A stretch of 64,000 nucleotides of DNA from Diacronema lutheri (GCA_019448385.1 JAGTXO010000013.1:248001-312000); one strand, 5' to 3'. Counted from the stretch's first letter, positions 28,950-38,419 are shown. Notes: generated by a model not told the origin, from the sequence alone. Program-made: numbers and translations.

Positions 28950-31491
28950 GGTGCTGGCCAGCACCGCGCGCCGGCGGCGCGCCCGCCGCCAGCGCGCCGC
29001 CCGCCGCCGGCGCCGCGCGCGCCGTCCGCGCCCGCCGCCACCGCGCGCCGCCGCCGCGCATTCGCGCGCGGCGGCGACGGCGGCCGCGGCGAGCGCCGCC
29101 GCCGCCGCCTCGCCACCGCTGACCGCGCGGAGCACCTCTTTGAAGACGACGCTGCGCGTCACGAGGTCCGGGCCGAGCGCAAAGCGGACGCGCGACGTGT
29201 GCCCGACGCGCGAAGCGGCCACGTGGAGCTGGCCGTGCGTGAAGCACGGCTCGGCGAGCCACACGCCCGCGCACCCGAGCGCTTGCCCCTGCGCCTCGTT
29301 ACGCCGGCCGCACCGGGGAACTGGCGGCGCATCCGCACAAGCGCGAACGTGCCGTCGTCGGGCGAGTGGTGGTCGACACGCGCGACGAGCACGGTGCTGT
29401 CGCGCCCGGCGGCCGCGCCGGGGCGTGCGCACTCGAGCAGCCGGCCGCCGGCGCGCATGCCGCGCACGATCAGCCGCGTGCCGCCGCACAGCCCCTCGCC
29501 GGGCGAGAGGTTGCGCGGCAGCATCACCACCATCCCGGGCTTCAGGTCGAGGACGCGGTGCGGCATCTGCGCGTGCTCGAGCGAGTCGAGGAATTCGACC
29601 GACGCCAGCGCAATCTGCTTGCCCGCCCCGTCGTCGCGCCAGCTCGTCCGCCGACGCGCACCTCGCCGCCGCGCCCGGGAAGCGGCCGATCGCCAGCCAG
29701 TTGATCCGCGCCACGTCCGTCTGCTTGGCGCAGAGCACCGCGCGGTCGCACAGCGAGCCGTCGTCGGTCCAACACGTCGCGCCGTGGACAAAGTCGTCAC
29801 GAGCTCCGTCGGGTAGGCCGAGCCCACGCGGATGGGGACGCCGCCGACGGCCTCGGGCAGCTGCACGGGATCGAGCGGGAATGCGCCGGGCATGGCCCCG
29901 GCCGCCGGCACCGCCGCGGGAACGGCGCCGTCGCCGGGGCTGCGCAGCAGCTCCGCCCACTCGCCCGCGCCGAGCGCGTCGCCCGTGTCGCGCGCCGCGC
30001 TCGAGGCGCGAACGTTCTCGACCAAGGCGTGCTGCCGATCGTGCTGCCACGGCGCCGAGTACTTGAGGCAGGAGCGCACGATCTGCGCGCGCGAGCCGCG
30101 CCGCACCACCGGCAAGCACTGGCGAAAGTCGCCGGCGAGCAGCAGCGTCTCGCCGCCGAAGCGCTCGTCGACGCCCGTCACGTCGCGCAAACACCGATCA
30201 GGCGAGTCGAGGTGGCACCGCGTCTGCATCGGCGCCTCGTCCCACACGACCAGCCGCCGCGGCGGCCAGGGAGCGCCCGCGCTCGGAGCGCGGCACGCCA
30301 TTGAACGGCTTGCCCGTCGGAGTCGGCACCGCCGGGCACCTTGAAGGTCAAGTGGAAGGTGCGGCCGTCGGGCAGCAGCGTGGCGGCGACGCCCGAGGAC
30401 GCGCCCACGACGACCGCGTGCCCATCCGCGCGCACGGCGGCGATAATGGCGCGCTCGACGAACGTCTTGCCCGTTCCGCCCGGCGCGTCGCAAAGATGCA
30501 GCCGGTTGCCCACGCCGCGCAGCGCCGATTTGACGACCGCGCCGTGGAGCGCGCACTGCTGGCCGCCCTCGGCCATCGCCGCGCGCGCCGCCGCCGCGCT
30601 CGCAGCCCGCTCGGCGCGATGGTAGCCCTGCGCGCGCGCGAGCTCGCGCCCGCCCGGCCCGGCCGGCGCGCGCGCCGTGCGCAGACCGGCCACCGCCGCG
30701 AGCGCCGCCGCGCGCTCGCGCTCGTCGGGCACGTACAGCCCCGTGGAGTCGAACGTGTCGGCCCAGGCGGGCACGCCGTACGAGGCGAAGGCGTCCGAGC
30801 CGGGCTGCGGCCGCTGCTCGGCGCGCTTCAGGAGCATGACCCCGCACACGTTCCACTTGGTGCCAAACATCGAGCCCGTGAGCCCCGTGTAGACGCGGTC
30901 GAGCTGCGTGGCGATGGCGCAGACGTCCTCGTGCCGGATCTCGTCGACCGGTTCGCGCCGCGCGTCGACGAGCGGCACGACGCGCTCGGAGCCCGCCCAC
31001 GTGAACGTGCGCGTCGACATGTTCAGCCGCGTGTGCGCGAGCGTGTCGTCCTCGTACTTGGGCTTGACGGCGGGCGAGAGCTTGCCGCGCACCTCCTCCT
31101 TCGAGAGGCCGCGCGTGTTGAGCAGCTCCTTCTGGCGCGCGTGCACCGTCTCGACGCGCTGATCGTCGATGGCGCGCAGGGCGCCAAAGTAGGCGTCCAT
31201 CTGCGCGAGCGGCGCGCCTTCAATCGGCAGCTCCTTGTCGGTCACGCCGGCCGTGTACGCCGCCTTGTCGACGTCCGTCGGCCCGTACATGGTGCCAAAG
31301 TTGCCGTCGCCCGTGAGCTCGGGCCAGTCGACGACGCAGGGCGGCGAGACGAAGGCGAGCGCGCGGCGCGACGGCCCGTAGCTCAGCTTGTCGACCGTGC
31401 GCGCCTGCTCGCTCGGCTTGACCGGCCGCGTGCTCACGATCTCGCAGTTGACGAGCGCCGCGTCGAAGGCGCGCAGGTCGATGGCGGCCAT
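28950..31491 (-). pseudogene. ssDNA-binding-like domain fused to PIF1-type helicase, frameshifted
   Basis: ATG at 31491 (MAAIDLRAFDAALVNCEIVS). The first about 240 residues (YGPSRRALAFVSPP, GNFGTMYGPTDVDK, MFGTKWNVCGVMLLK) resemble viral or transposon ssDNA-binding proteins only loosely. They continue in frame into a PIF1 helicase: Walker A DAPGGTGKTFVERAI, then GASSGVAATLLPDGRTFHLT. Later motifs sit in other frames: VVWDEAPMQ (DEAP box) and LLLAGDFRQCLPVV in a second frame, AKQTDVARINWLAIG in a third, VMLPRNLSPGEGLCGGTRL back in the second, and NEAQGQALG with HGQLHVAASRVG in the third. The switches at about 30260, 29800, 29650 and 29300 leave no room for introns at some points. So this is either a decaying gene or repeated indel errors in the assembly. 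The motif order is complete for a Helitron/PIF1-like superfamily 1 helicase. Confidence 0.65.
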
Positions 31492-31966
31492 GGTCGTTGT
31501 GCGCGGGAGATCACGCTGCAGGCGGCTCCACAGTAGGTTCGAGAAAAAAAAAAGCTGGGCCAACGGTCAGTCGAGCGCCACAAGCAATCCTCGGGAGCCG
31601 GTGGCCCAACCCAACCCAACGATCTTCGTCGCCACCCTTCGCGCGTTTTCCGTTCGCGCCCAAGCAGACAATGAGACCACAATCTCGGTGCTGCTCGGCG
31701 CGATGATGGGCCTCAGCGGCTCGGTGGCGATCGTGCTCTACGTGCGCGCGCGACGTCGCGAGGTGCAGCACGGGCGCGTGGCGACGCCGCGCATCATCCA
31801 GCGCCAGCTCGAGCTGCAGCTGCCGTGGGGCCGGCCGGACGAGGCATCCGTCGCCTCGCGTGCCGAAACGCCGGGCGTCGAGGCCGCGTCGCGCTCGGTG
31901 CGCGACGCGGCGCCCGAGCCGGACCCGGACGAGGGCTACGTGCGCGTGGCGAGCGCGGCGTTCTGA
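31490..31966 (+). CDS. Small single-pass membrane protein, unknown
   Basis: Frame ends at TGA 31966. A hydrophobic helix TTISVLLGAMMGLSGSVAIV precedes a basic stretch (RARRREVQHGR), then an acidic C-terminus (EPDPDEGYVRVASAAF). In-frame ATGs lie at 31490, overlapping the helicase start on the other strand, and at 31703, which would cut the helix, so the true 5' end is unsure. No family recognised. If real, it is divergently transcribed from the helicase gene inside the element. Confidence 0.35.
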   Translation: MVVVRGRSRCRRLHSRFEKKKSWANGQSSATSNPREPVAQPNPTIFVATLRAFSVRAQADNETTISVLLGAMMGLSGSVAIVLYVRARRREVQHGRVATPRIIQRQLELQLPWGRPDEASVASRAETPGVEAASRSVRDAAPEPDPDEGYVRVASAAF

Positions 31967-32065
31967 GGCGCGCACGACGTCGCCCAGCCAGAGCAGCCCG
32001 GGGCGGGGCGAGTCCGGCTGCGCGGAGGTCCGGCTCGAGCGGGCGGGCGCCATGCTCTGAGGCGC

Positions 32066-32379
32066 CGCCGCTTTCTAAAAGGGTGTAGGGTGTAGGGTGT
32101 AGGATGCAAAACAAGCCCTCCCCACATCTGGGCCCGACGTCATTCCTTCTTTCGTCACAGCGTCATTCCTTCACTCCCTGTAGGACTTTCGTAACCGTAC
32201 TTATCCTACACCCTACACTATGCAAATACTTAGAGAATAGATACATCCTACACTAAGTAAAGGTACTCGTATGTGAGTAACGTCACGGCTTCGAAGAAGG
32301 AATGACGTCGGGCCCAAATGTGGGGAGGGCTTGTTTTGCATCCTACACCCTACACCCTACACCCTTTTAGAAAGCGGCG
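32066..32379. mobile_element. 314-bp palindromic MITE with telomere-like GGGTGTA repeats
   Basis: Arms 32066-32151 and 32294-32379 are 86-bp inverted repeats with one mismatch. Each contains three GGGTGTA units after CTTTCTAAAA. The central 142 bp is AT-rich (TATGCAAATACTTAGAG) and strikingly unlike the surrounding GC-rich DNA. No coding capacity and no clear target duplication seen. Nested within the giant element. Confidence 0.8.
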
Positions 32380-32794
32380 CCGAAGGTGGGAGGATGCCAC
32401 CCGTATGCGCGCGTTTGAACGTGCGCGGACGGCCGTTGGCTTCGCGCCCTTTCGCCCACGGTCTGCGCGCCAACGGACCAGTCCTCCGCGGGCGCCGCGC
32501 ATCGTCTCAGGGGCGGTCGGTGTGGTACGCCGCGCGCATCGTCAGCGCCGCGGCGTCGAGCTCGGCGAGCGAGGGCGCGTACGTGACGCCGCTCAGCACC
32601 TCGTCCGCGCCCGCCCTCGTCGCGCTCGCCGCCTCCGCAGTGCGCGCAGGCGGCTTCGTGACGGCACGCGAGGCCACGCCGCGCGCCGCAGGTGCCTTCG
32701 CGCGCTGCATCGTCTGTCTGCCGGTCCGACGCGCTCTGCTCTGAACGAACGGACGGCACGCCCGACGAGATCTCGTCGCGTGCACGCTCGCACA

Positions 32795-33629
32795 GCATGT
32801 ACCCCCAGAACGTCTCCGAGCTGCTGCCCGACGAGATCTTCGGCGACGAGCTGCTCGTCGACCGGCACTACCGCGTGCGCATCCTTCAGCGCGTCGCCCG
32901 CCGCCGCGATGCGGCCGAGGCCAACTTTTGGCTCGACGGCGGGCCCGCCGACTCGGTCGTCGGCGCGTGCATGTGCGGCCGAATCTACGCGCTCAAGTGC
33001 ATGGGCCGGCTCGTCCGCGGCGCCCGGATCCTCGCGCTGCTGCGCAAAAATGTGGCGCTCGCCACGTGCCGCGCACACCTCATGGGCCACATGCTCCAGC
33101 GCATCGTCGGCGACAGCGGCGTCGCGCGGCTGCTGCAGCTGGTTGCAGCTCGTTCGCGAGGATCACGACACGCTCAACGCCGAGCACCAGGCCTTGGAAG
33201 CACAGCATGACACCGGCCAAGTCATGCGACGGCATGTGCGCGCGCGCCGACGCGCTCTCCAAGGACCTCGCACGGGCGCACGAGCACGCTCACAAGCTCG
33301 ATGGCTATCTGGTGTGGTGCAGCGAGCGCCTCGGTGAGAGTGACTCTTTCAACGGAGCGCTCGAGAACCTGAACACGCGGTGCAGCATGAGATGTGCTGG
33401 CTCCACGCCGAGATGTCGTCGCTCGTTGCGAGTTCGCCCGAGGCTTACGCGAACGACAGCGAGGCCACCGACTTCAAGGACCACGGCGTGTGCGTCGAGT
33501 TCGATGTCTTCAACCGCGACGGGGTCGAGGGCGCGCCCGTGCCCGCGACCGCGCCCACGAAGGCAGAGCCGGGCATCGAGTCCGAGTGCATCGCGCCCGC
33601 ACAGGCAGAGCCGGGCAGCGAGTCCGAAG

Positions 33630-33662
<33 letters not shown>

Positions 33663-33690
33663 GGCAGAGCCGCGCACCGAGCCCAAGTGA
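32795..33690 (+). pseudogene. Frameshifted coiled-coil protein, unknown
   Basis: MYPQNVSELLPDEIFGDELL followed by VDRHYRVRILQRV, then CGRIYALKCMGRLVRGARI, in one frame. Near 33140 a 10-bp tandem duplication (GCAGCTGGTT/GCAGCTCGTT) shifts the frame to REDHDTLNAEHQALEAQHDT. Two more frame changes lead to ARADALSKDLARAHEHAHKL and MCWLHAEMSSLVASSPEAYA, then acidic, Pro-rich repeats with AEPG-ESE units. The helical, heptad-like pieces line up across the frames, so this was probably one coding sequence. Function unknown. Confidence 0.4.
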
Positions 33691-33699
33691 GCCAACGTG

Positions 33700-34380
33700 C
33701 CGCCGAACTCGCCCAAGCTCTCGTCGGTCGACAGTCAGGCCACCGAGTACAAGACCTCCTACGCGAACTCACGTGCTCGCCACCTGCAACGCCTCGAGTT
33801 TACGCACGCGTTCGAGTCTGTGCAGGCCGAGGTCGCTTAGCCAAAGCGCGCCAAGGTTCCGGCCACCGGCGCATCCAGCCGCTGGCTGCGCAACACGGCG
33901 GTGCGCAACACCCGCAGCTCGGCCAACGGCAAGTAGCGCGCCGGCGCAGCGCACGGTATGCCGCGGCGAGCTCAGTCGCGAAGAGTGTCCGACTGGCCGC
34001 GCCCTCCACGGGGTGCACGCGCACTCGGCGCGGTCCGGTCAGTCAGGGGGCCTCAGCTTGCGCGATGCCAGTTGCGAGCCCCCCCGGAATCCGCCATTCT
34101 ATTCTACTAGGCGTAAATCACCCAAGCCCTTCCGGTCGCCCGCATTCCGGGGTCGGACCCTCCGTCGGCCCGGCTCGGGCCCTCCGTCCGCCGCGCCCGC
34201 TCGACCCCGAATTCTACTCCAAATCGGCCGGTCAGGAGGGTGTCTCGGTCCTAGGCTCGTCATAAGCCTCGCCCCGACCCCTCGAGCGCTCATTGGCTGG
34301 CTTTTAACCCTTGATTGTACGACCCGGGTCGTACTCTCAGCCTTACACTGGCCGGACCAGCCCGGACCGCGCCCTATATA
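33700..34380. other. Non-coding stretch before the right end
   Basis: Frames are short and interrupted; base composition drops toward AT near 34300-34390. Nothing recognised. Confidence 0.4.
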
Positions 34381-34382
34381 GA

Positions 34383-34392
34383 TTATTACGTA
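34383..34392 (+). repeat. 10-bp direct repeat TTATTACGTA, left copy
   Basis: Same 10 bases recur at 34550-34559, flanking a 157-bp block that holds two outward TIR termini (ending 34422 and 34548). It may be a target duplication of a small inserted element at the right end. Confidence 0.5.
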
Positions 34393-34393
34393 G

Positions 34394-34422
34394 CCGCTGT
34401 CCTGACGTAAGCGCCGTCAGTA
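34394..34422 (-). repeat. Extra TIR terminus (29 bp) near the right end
   Basis: GCTGTCCTGACGTAAGCGCC then GTCAGTA is the inverted TIR end with one change (CAGTA for TAGTA), followed by TTTA at 34423-34426. It marks a second possible right boundary. Confidence 0.6.
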
Positions 34423-34432
34423 TTTATTTCGG

Positions 34433-34548
34433 GCCTCGCTGCCCGCTCGCTGGTGACCGGGATGCGCGGGAATCGACGACATTGGTGGCTACTCGATTCC
34501 CCCGCAGCTGGTGCTGACCCCGCTGTCCTGACGTAAGCGCCGTTAGTA
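34433..34548 (-). repeat. Right terminal inverted repeat of the giant element
   Basis: Reverse complement of 2637-2752 with one difference; ends GCGCCGTTAGTA, then TTTA. Confidence 0.8.
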
Positions 34549-34549
34549 T

Positions 34550-34559
34550 TTATTACGTA
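34550..34559 (+). repeat. 10-bp direct repeat TTATTACGTA, right copy
   Basis: Partner of 34383-34392; overlaps the TTTA outside the right TIR. Confidence 0.5.
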
Positions 34560-34612
34560 TCAAGACAGAGCGTGCCACCAAGGCCCTTCTGTAGCGCGTC
34601 GTTGGCACGCGC

Positions 34613-37195
34613 TCAAGTCAAGGCCAGCGGCGGTCGGGCTGCGGCTGCTGCCCGCTTGGCCCAAGCCGGCACCTGGTCAATGTGCGCGGCGACGCGGTAG
34701 TGCGGCTCGCACGCCTCTTTTGGGCTCCACAGCGCGCACGCGCCGTTTGCGGCGCGCTCGCGCCACAGCCGCGCAACGAGCGCACTCCACCCGTCGGAGA
34801 AGCGCTCTGCGGCACCTGCGGCAAAGGCCTGCTGCAGCCGCCCGAGGCGCGCGAGCGCACCGCGCACGTGGAGCGCGTGCGCGCGCCCGACCGCGGCGAC
34901 GAAGCGTGCCGGCGAATGGACAGGCGTCGCCATCCACGCCACCTCGTCGGCCGCAAACTGCTCGGCGGTGCCGCCCGCCGCCGTCGCGACGACCGGCACG
35001 CCGCGCCGCATCGCCTCGAGCGTGTTGAGCGGGTACGCCTCGTGCGTCGACGCGCTGAGGTGCAGGTCCGCGATCGCCGAGAAGCGCCAACCCGACCGGT
35101 CGAACGGGATGAAGGACACTCGTCCGCGCAACGGCTCGATGCGCGCGCGCTGCTGGAGGGCGGCGACGTACTCGGGCTCGCCGCCGCGCCCGCCGTGCTC
35201 ACTCGGCGCGCCGACGAGGAGGAGGTGTGCGTCCGCGCCCGCGCGCACCAGCCGCTCGAGCGCGTCGAGCGCGAGCGCCTGCCGCTTGCGCACGCAGAGG
35301 GTGCCTACGACGGAAAGGAGGAAGGCGGTGGGCGCGATGCCCAGGCTGGCGCGCGTCGGCAGGTCGTCTTGCACCGTTGTGGACTGCGCGTGCTCGACGT
35401 GCCCCGGGATCACGTGGAAGTGCGCGTGGTCGTGCCGCTGCCAGATGGCGCGCTGCGCTCGCGAAACGAACACCACCGCGTCGGCGCTCAGCAGCGTGCG
35501 GCGGAGTAGGGGCGCGGAGCGGAGCGTGACAAAGTCGCGCCCCCACCAGTAGCCGCTCGCCGATTTGTGCGCAGCGTCCAGCTCGAGCTCGTGCAGCACC
35601 CACACGAGCCGCGGCGCGCGCGCGCACCAGCGCAGCGGCTCGTGCGCGTAGAACAGGTCCGCCCACACGACCGTGTTGAGCACGACCACGTCGGGCGAAG
35701 CAAAGGGCGGCAACCGCTGCAACTCGCGGTGGAGGTAGGCCCATTGCTGCACGAGGCCCTGCCGCAGCCCGGGCAGCACGGCGACGCGCACGCCGAGACA
35801 GCGCAGCGCGTCGCCGAGCGGCCCATCGGCGGGCGTTGCGCACAGAACCTCGTCGCCGCGCGCGCGAAGCCACTCTGCCAGCTGCAGCAGGTAGCGCGGT
35901 GCACCGTCCAGGCCGAACGAATGCGAGACAAGCACGACGCGCAGCTGCGCGCGGCGCGGCGCCAACGCGAGCTCGTCGGCTGCGCTGCTAGCAGCTAGCG
36001 GGTTTGACCTGCGCTCGAGCTCGCGCGACGGGCGCTCGCAGCAGCAGCGCTTGATCGTGCCCGTGTATGAGATGCCGAGCATCCCGCCCACCATCGCGTA
36101 GTTGCGTCCGGCCACTTGCGCGAGGCTGCGCTGTGCACTCGGCGCGAGCGGCGCCTCGAGCAAGGCCGCCCACAGCCGCTCCGCGTAGTGCCCCTCCTCG
36201 ATCGAGTCGCCGCGGCTGAGCAGCGCGCCAAGTCGGCCGTACGCCTCGCGAGGAAGGGCGTGCACACGCTTGGCGGTCGTCACGAACGTACCGCCGTAGC
36301 ACACTGGCACAAACGGACGGCTGAGCAGCGCGTGCAGCTGCTCGCTGTCGCCGAGCGCGCGCGCGGCAAACTCGCACATGCCCGTCTCGGCAGCGAACGG
36401 CACGCGCTCCGTCGTGACGTTGACGCGCGCCTTGCGCCGTTGCTGTGCAAGCTGCTCGGCCGTCACGTAGCTGGGCAGGCGGAACTTGAAGAGCTCGCGC
36501 CGCACCGCCCACTGCGAGCCGCCGAGGTCGGGCGCGCGGAAGCACCCAAAGCCGTGCCGCTGGGCGAGGGCGAGCACGCCGGATACGGGGCGCACGAGCG
36601 CGCGCAGTTCCTCCAGTGGGTAGTCCCATGTCGAGTCTTTGACCAGCAGCACAAGACCCGCAAGCGTCTCGTAATGTCGCGCGAGGTGGTGCGCGTAGGT
36701 GCCATCGCACCGGCCAACGTTGGGCAGGCGGACGACCTGCGCGCTGCGCAGCTCGGGCGCGCGCGCGAGCGCGTCCGCGCGGCCGCATTTGGAATAGATC
36801 GTCACGCGCTGCAGCGCCAGGGCGAGAGCCGTGAGCGCGGAGCGCACGCCCGGCAGCCAGCGAGCGACGTCGTGCGTGCAGTGTGCGACGACGATTTCGG
36901 CGGTGCCGATCGCCGTGCCGGGCGTTACGGGCGGCTGAGCGTCCTCCGACCGGGCGCGCACGCGCGTGAACGCGTCGCAGTGCGCGCAGCCACCGGTGCA
37001 CGAGCTGAGCGCGGCAGCGGTCGCGCACGAGGCGAGTAGCGCGAGCAACGTCGCAACTCGGCCACGCCGGCATGGTATGGACGGGTTGCGCACGCCGGCG
37101 TGGGCGAGCACGTGGGCGAGGCGCCTCGGCATGGTATGGACGGGTTGCGCGCGCCGCAACCCGGTTCTTTTGACCTCGCCTGTCTCATGAGTCAT
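34613..37195 (-). CDS. DUF3431 domain fused to GT4-family glycosyltransferase
   Basis: 860-aa intact frame. ATG at 37195; a second in-frame ATG at 37132 (MPRRLAHVLAHAGVRN) would better expose a signal-anchor (VATLLALLASCATAAALSS). Residues about 100-300 match DUF3431: AEIVVAHCTHDVARWLPGV, VTIYSKCGRAD, VVRLPNVGRCDGTYAHHLAR and DSTWDYPLEELRAL. The C-terminal half is a GT-B glycosyltransferase: LVSHSFGLDGAPRYLLQLAE, FHVIPGHVEH, LLSVVGTLCVRKRQALALDA, HLLLVGAPSE, and ADLHLSASTHEAYPLNTLEA followed by GVPVVATAAGG, which carries the nucleotide-sugar-binding E-x7-E region. Predicted secretory-pathway transferase of unknown acceptor. Its stop codon lies only about 65 bp from the right TIR of the giant element. 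Twin 21-bp direct repeats are at 37072 and 37130, within the 5' coding region. Confidence 0.8.
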   Translation of the reverse strand: MTHETGEVKRTGLRRAQPVHTMPRRLAHVLAHAGVRNPSIPCRRGRVATLLALLASCATAAALSSCTGGCAHCDAFTRVRARSEDAQPPVTPGTAIGTAEIVVAHCTHDVARWLPGVRSALTALALALQRVTIYSKCGRADALARAPELRSAQVVRLPNVGRCDGTYAHHLARHYETLAGLVLLVKDSTWDYPLEELRALVRPVSGVLALAQRHGFGCFRAPDLGGSQWAVRRELFKFRLPSYVTAEQLAQQRRKARVNVTTERVPFAAETGMCEFAARALGDSEQLHALLSRPFVPVCYGGTFVTTAKRVHALPREAYGRLGALLSRGDSIEEGHYAERLWAALLEAPLAPSAQRSLAQVAGRNYAMVGGMLGISYTGTIKRCCCERPSRELERRSNPLAASSAADELALAPRRAQLRVVLVSHSFGLDGAPRYLLQLAEWLRARGDEVLCATPADGPLGDALRCLGVRVAVLPGLRQGLVQQWAYLHRELQRLPPFASPDVVVLNTVVWADLFYAHEPLRWCARAPRLVWVLHELELDAAHKSASGYWWGRDFVTLRSAPLLRRTLLSADAVVFVSRAQRAIWQRHDHAHFHVIPGHVEHAQSTTVQDDLPTRASLGIAPTAFLLSVVGTLCVRKRQALALDALERLVRAGADAHLLLVGAPSEHGGRGGEPEYVAALQQRARIEPLRGRVSFIPFDRSGWRFSAIADLHLSASTHEAYPLNTLEAMRRGVPVVATAAGGTAEQFAADEVAWMATPVHSPARFVAAVGRAHALHVRGALARLGRLQQAFAAGAAERFSDGWSALVARLWRERAANGACALWSPKEACEPHYRVAAHIDQVPAWAKRAAAAARPPLALT

Positions 37196-37417
37196 GACAC
37201 CCCGAGTCAGTCAGAGGACATGTCACTGTGCGTTCCTGACTCACTCACCACATGATGCGCGGCTCGGCGGCCTTCGCCGGGCACGTCACGCGGCGGTGCG
37301 TGCTGCGTAGCTCGCCTCGCGCCCGCTCTCTCCCCTTGGCTTGGGGCGTGTCCTGGCCGCGGGCCACCCCAGGACGCCGCCTGGGCGCCACTTGAGTCGG
37401 CGCGAACCAGTCACGAC

Positions 37418-38419
37418 TCACGCCGCGCATGTGGGCGCGGCGTTGGCTGGCGCGGCCTCGGCCAGCGGCGCGCCCGCCATGTTTCCCGATGGGCAGAGCT
37501 CGACCATGCGCGGCAGCTCAAAATGGCCGCCGCGCTGCCTGGACCGCGGCGCGGTCACACGGCCGAGCGGCGGCGCGCGGCCGTGGAGATCCACCTCGGC
37601 CTCGCTCGCGACGCGCCGCTTGGTCTGCACCGCGTGCGGCGCGAGCGCCGAGCCGTCCGCCGCGAGCATCTCGTGCATCACAGGCAGCCTCACCTCCGAG
37701 TACGTGTGCGCACGGCGGCGGTTGCCCGGCAGGACGTCGCCCTCGGCGGCGAGGATGGCCTGCACGTACCGCTCGACCGCCTTGGCCGGAAGGGCGAGCG
37801 TCGCGTGCCGTTCGCCATTGCCTTCGGACGCGAACGCCGCTGCGCGCTGCCTGCCCGGCGTCGCCAAGATCGAGGCGGTGAGCGGCGAGAGCGATTGTGC
37901 GTCAATCGGCACCGCGCCCTCCGACATATTGCGCCGTCGTGGCTTGGGCGCGTTTGGCGCGGCGGCCAGGTTGTCGATCGGCACCTCGGCATACGTGCGA
38001 GAGCGCACTCTCGGCTGGCTCACGAACGGCTGCAAGAGCGCGGACACGTCGAGCTCGGGCGGGGCAGGCGGCGGCTGGTCCGCGAGCGTCGACGCCAGGG
38101 TCGGGTCGACGCTGGCGGGCGGAACCGCCGGCTGCGCGTGCCGCGCCTCCGCTGCCGGTAGCGGAGGCGAAGAAGGCAGAGGCTCGCTCCCGTCGCACAC
38201 GGCGCCCGCGTCGGCAGGCAGCTCGCCCACGAGCGTGGGCAGCGGCAATGCCGGCGCAGGCTCGGGCCGAGGCTGGCGTTCGTCGCGCACGCCGCCTACG
38301 CCGGCAGGTAGCTCAGCCGCAAGTGCAGGTGGGCGCGAGGGCGAAGCTGTAAGTTGCGGCTTTGGCGCGCCCCGCGGTGCCACGCGCTTGGGCTCCAACG
38401 CGCTCCCGCCGCTGCCCAT
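37418..38419 (-). CDS. Unknown 333-aa protein with N-myristoylation motif and repeated phospho-like motifs
   Basis: ATG at 38419 opens MGSGGSALEPK, which fits an N-myristoylation consensus (Gly2, Ser6). The middle is Pro/Ala-rich. Four related short motifs recur: RSRTYAEVPI, RRRNMSEGAVPI, RRRAHTYSEVRLP and TKRRVASEAEVDL, that is a basic cluster, then Ser/Thr and Glu-Val/Ala. Such repeats look like basophilic-kinase or 14-3-3-type sites (inference). No known domain recognised. Composition is less low-complexity than the antisense frames, and the stop at 37418 is clean. It may be a membrane-associated signalling adaptor. Confidence 0.5.
   Translation of the reverse strand: MGSGGSALEPKRVAPRGAPKPQLTASPSRPPALAAELPAGVGGVRDERQPRPEPAPALPLPTLVGELPADAGAVCDGSEPLPSSPPLPAAEARHAQPAVPPASVDPTLASTLADQPPPAPPELDVSALLQPFVSQPRVRSRTYAEVPIDNLAAAPNAPKPRRRNMSEGAVPIDAQSLSPLTASILATPGRQRAAAFASEGNGERHATLALPAKAVERYVQAILAAEGDVLPGNRRRAHTYSEVRLPVMHEMLAADGSALAPHAVQTKRRVASEAEVDLHGRAPPLGRVTAPRSRQRGGHFELPRMVELCPSGNMAGAPLAEAAPANAAPTCAA

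Larger units (their letters stand above)
2637..34548. mobile_element. Giant (about 31.9 kb) TIR element encoding Fanzor, proteases, nucleases and helicase
   Basis: Bounded by inverted repeats 2637-2752 and 34433-34548 (116 bp, about one mismatch), each ending TACTAACGGCGCTTACG. TTTA is directly outside both ends (2633-2636, 34549-34552). Contents on the minus strand: a giant spliced gene (Ulp1-like, PD-(D/E)XK-like, Ulp1-like, YqaJ, chromodomain, Fanzor), a ubiquitin-specific protease, and a frameshifted ssDNA-binding-like plus PIF1 helicase gene. Plus-strand contents are small or broken. The flanking genes are ordinary host genes. The ends may be compound: internal TIR-like termini exist at 3872 and 34422, so nested insertions are possible and the true unit could be slightly shorter. 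The absence of a recognised transposase leaves its class open. An integrated DNA virus is an alternative, but TIRs and non-autonomous relatives favour a transposon. Confidence 0.6.

Noticed and set aside
28950-31491. Autonomous Helitron
   Set aside because: PIF1-type helicase motifs are present, but no HUH Rep domain and no Helitron-type termini were found, and the element has TIRs.
2637-34548. Integrated large DNA virus instead of a transposon
   Set aside because: Fanzor, YqaJ, PIF1 and Ulp1-like genes do occur in giant viruses, but I saw no capsid, packaging ATPase or DNA polymerase, and the TIRs and short relatives fit a transposon better. Not fully excluded.
37072-37152. Twin ATGGTATGGACGGGTTGCGC copies as a regulatory repeat
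   Set aside because: They lie inside the 5' coding region of the DUF3431-GT4 gene and look like a simple local duplication.
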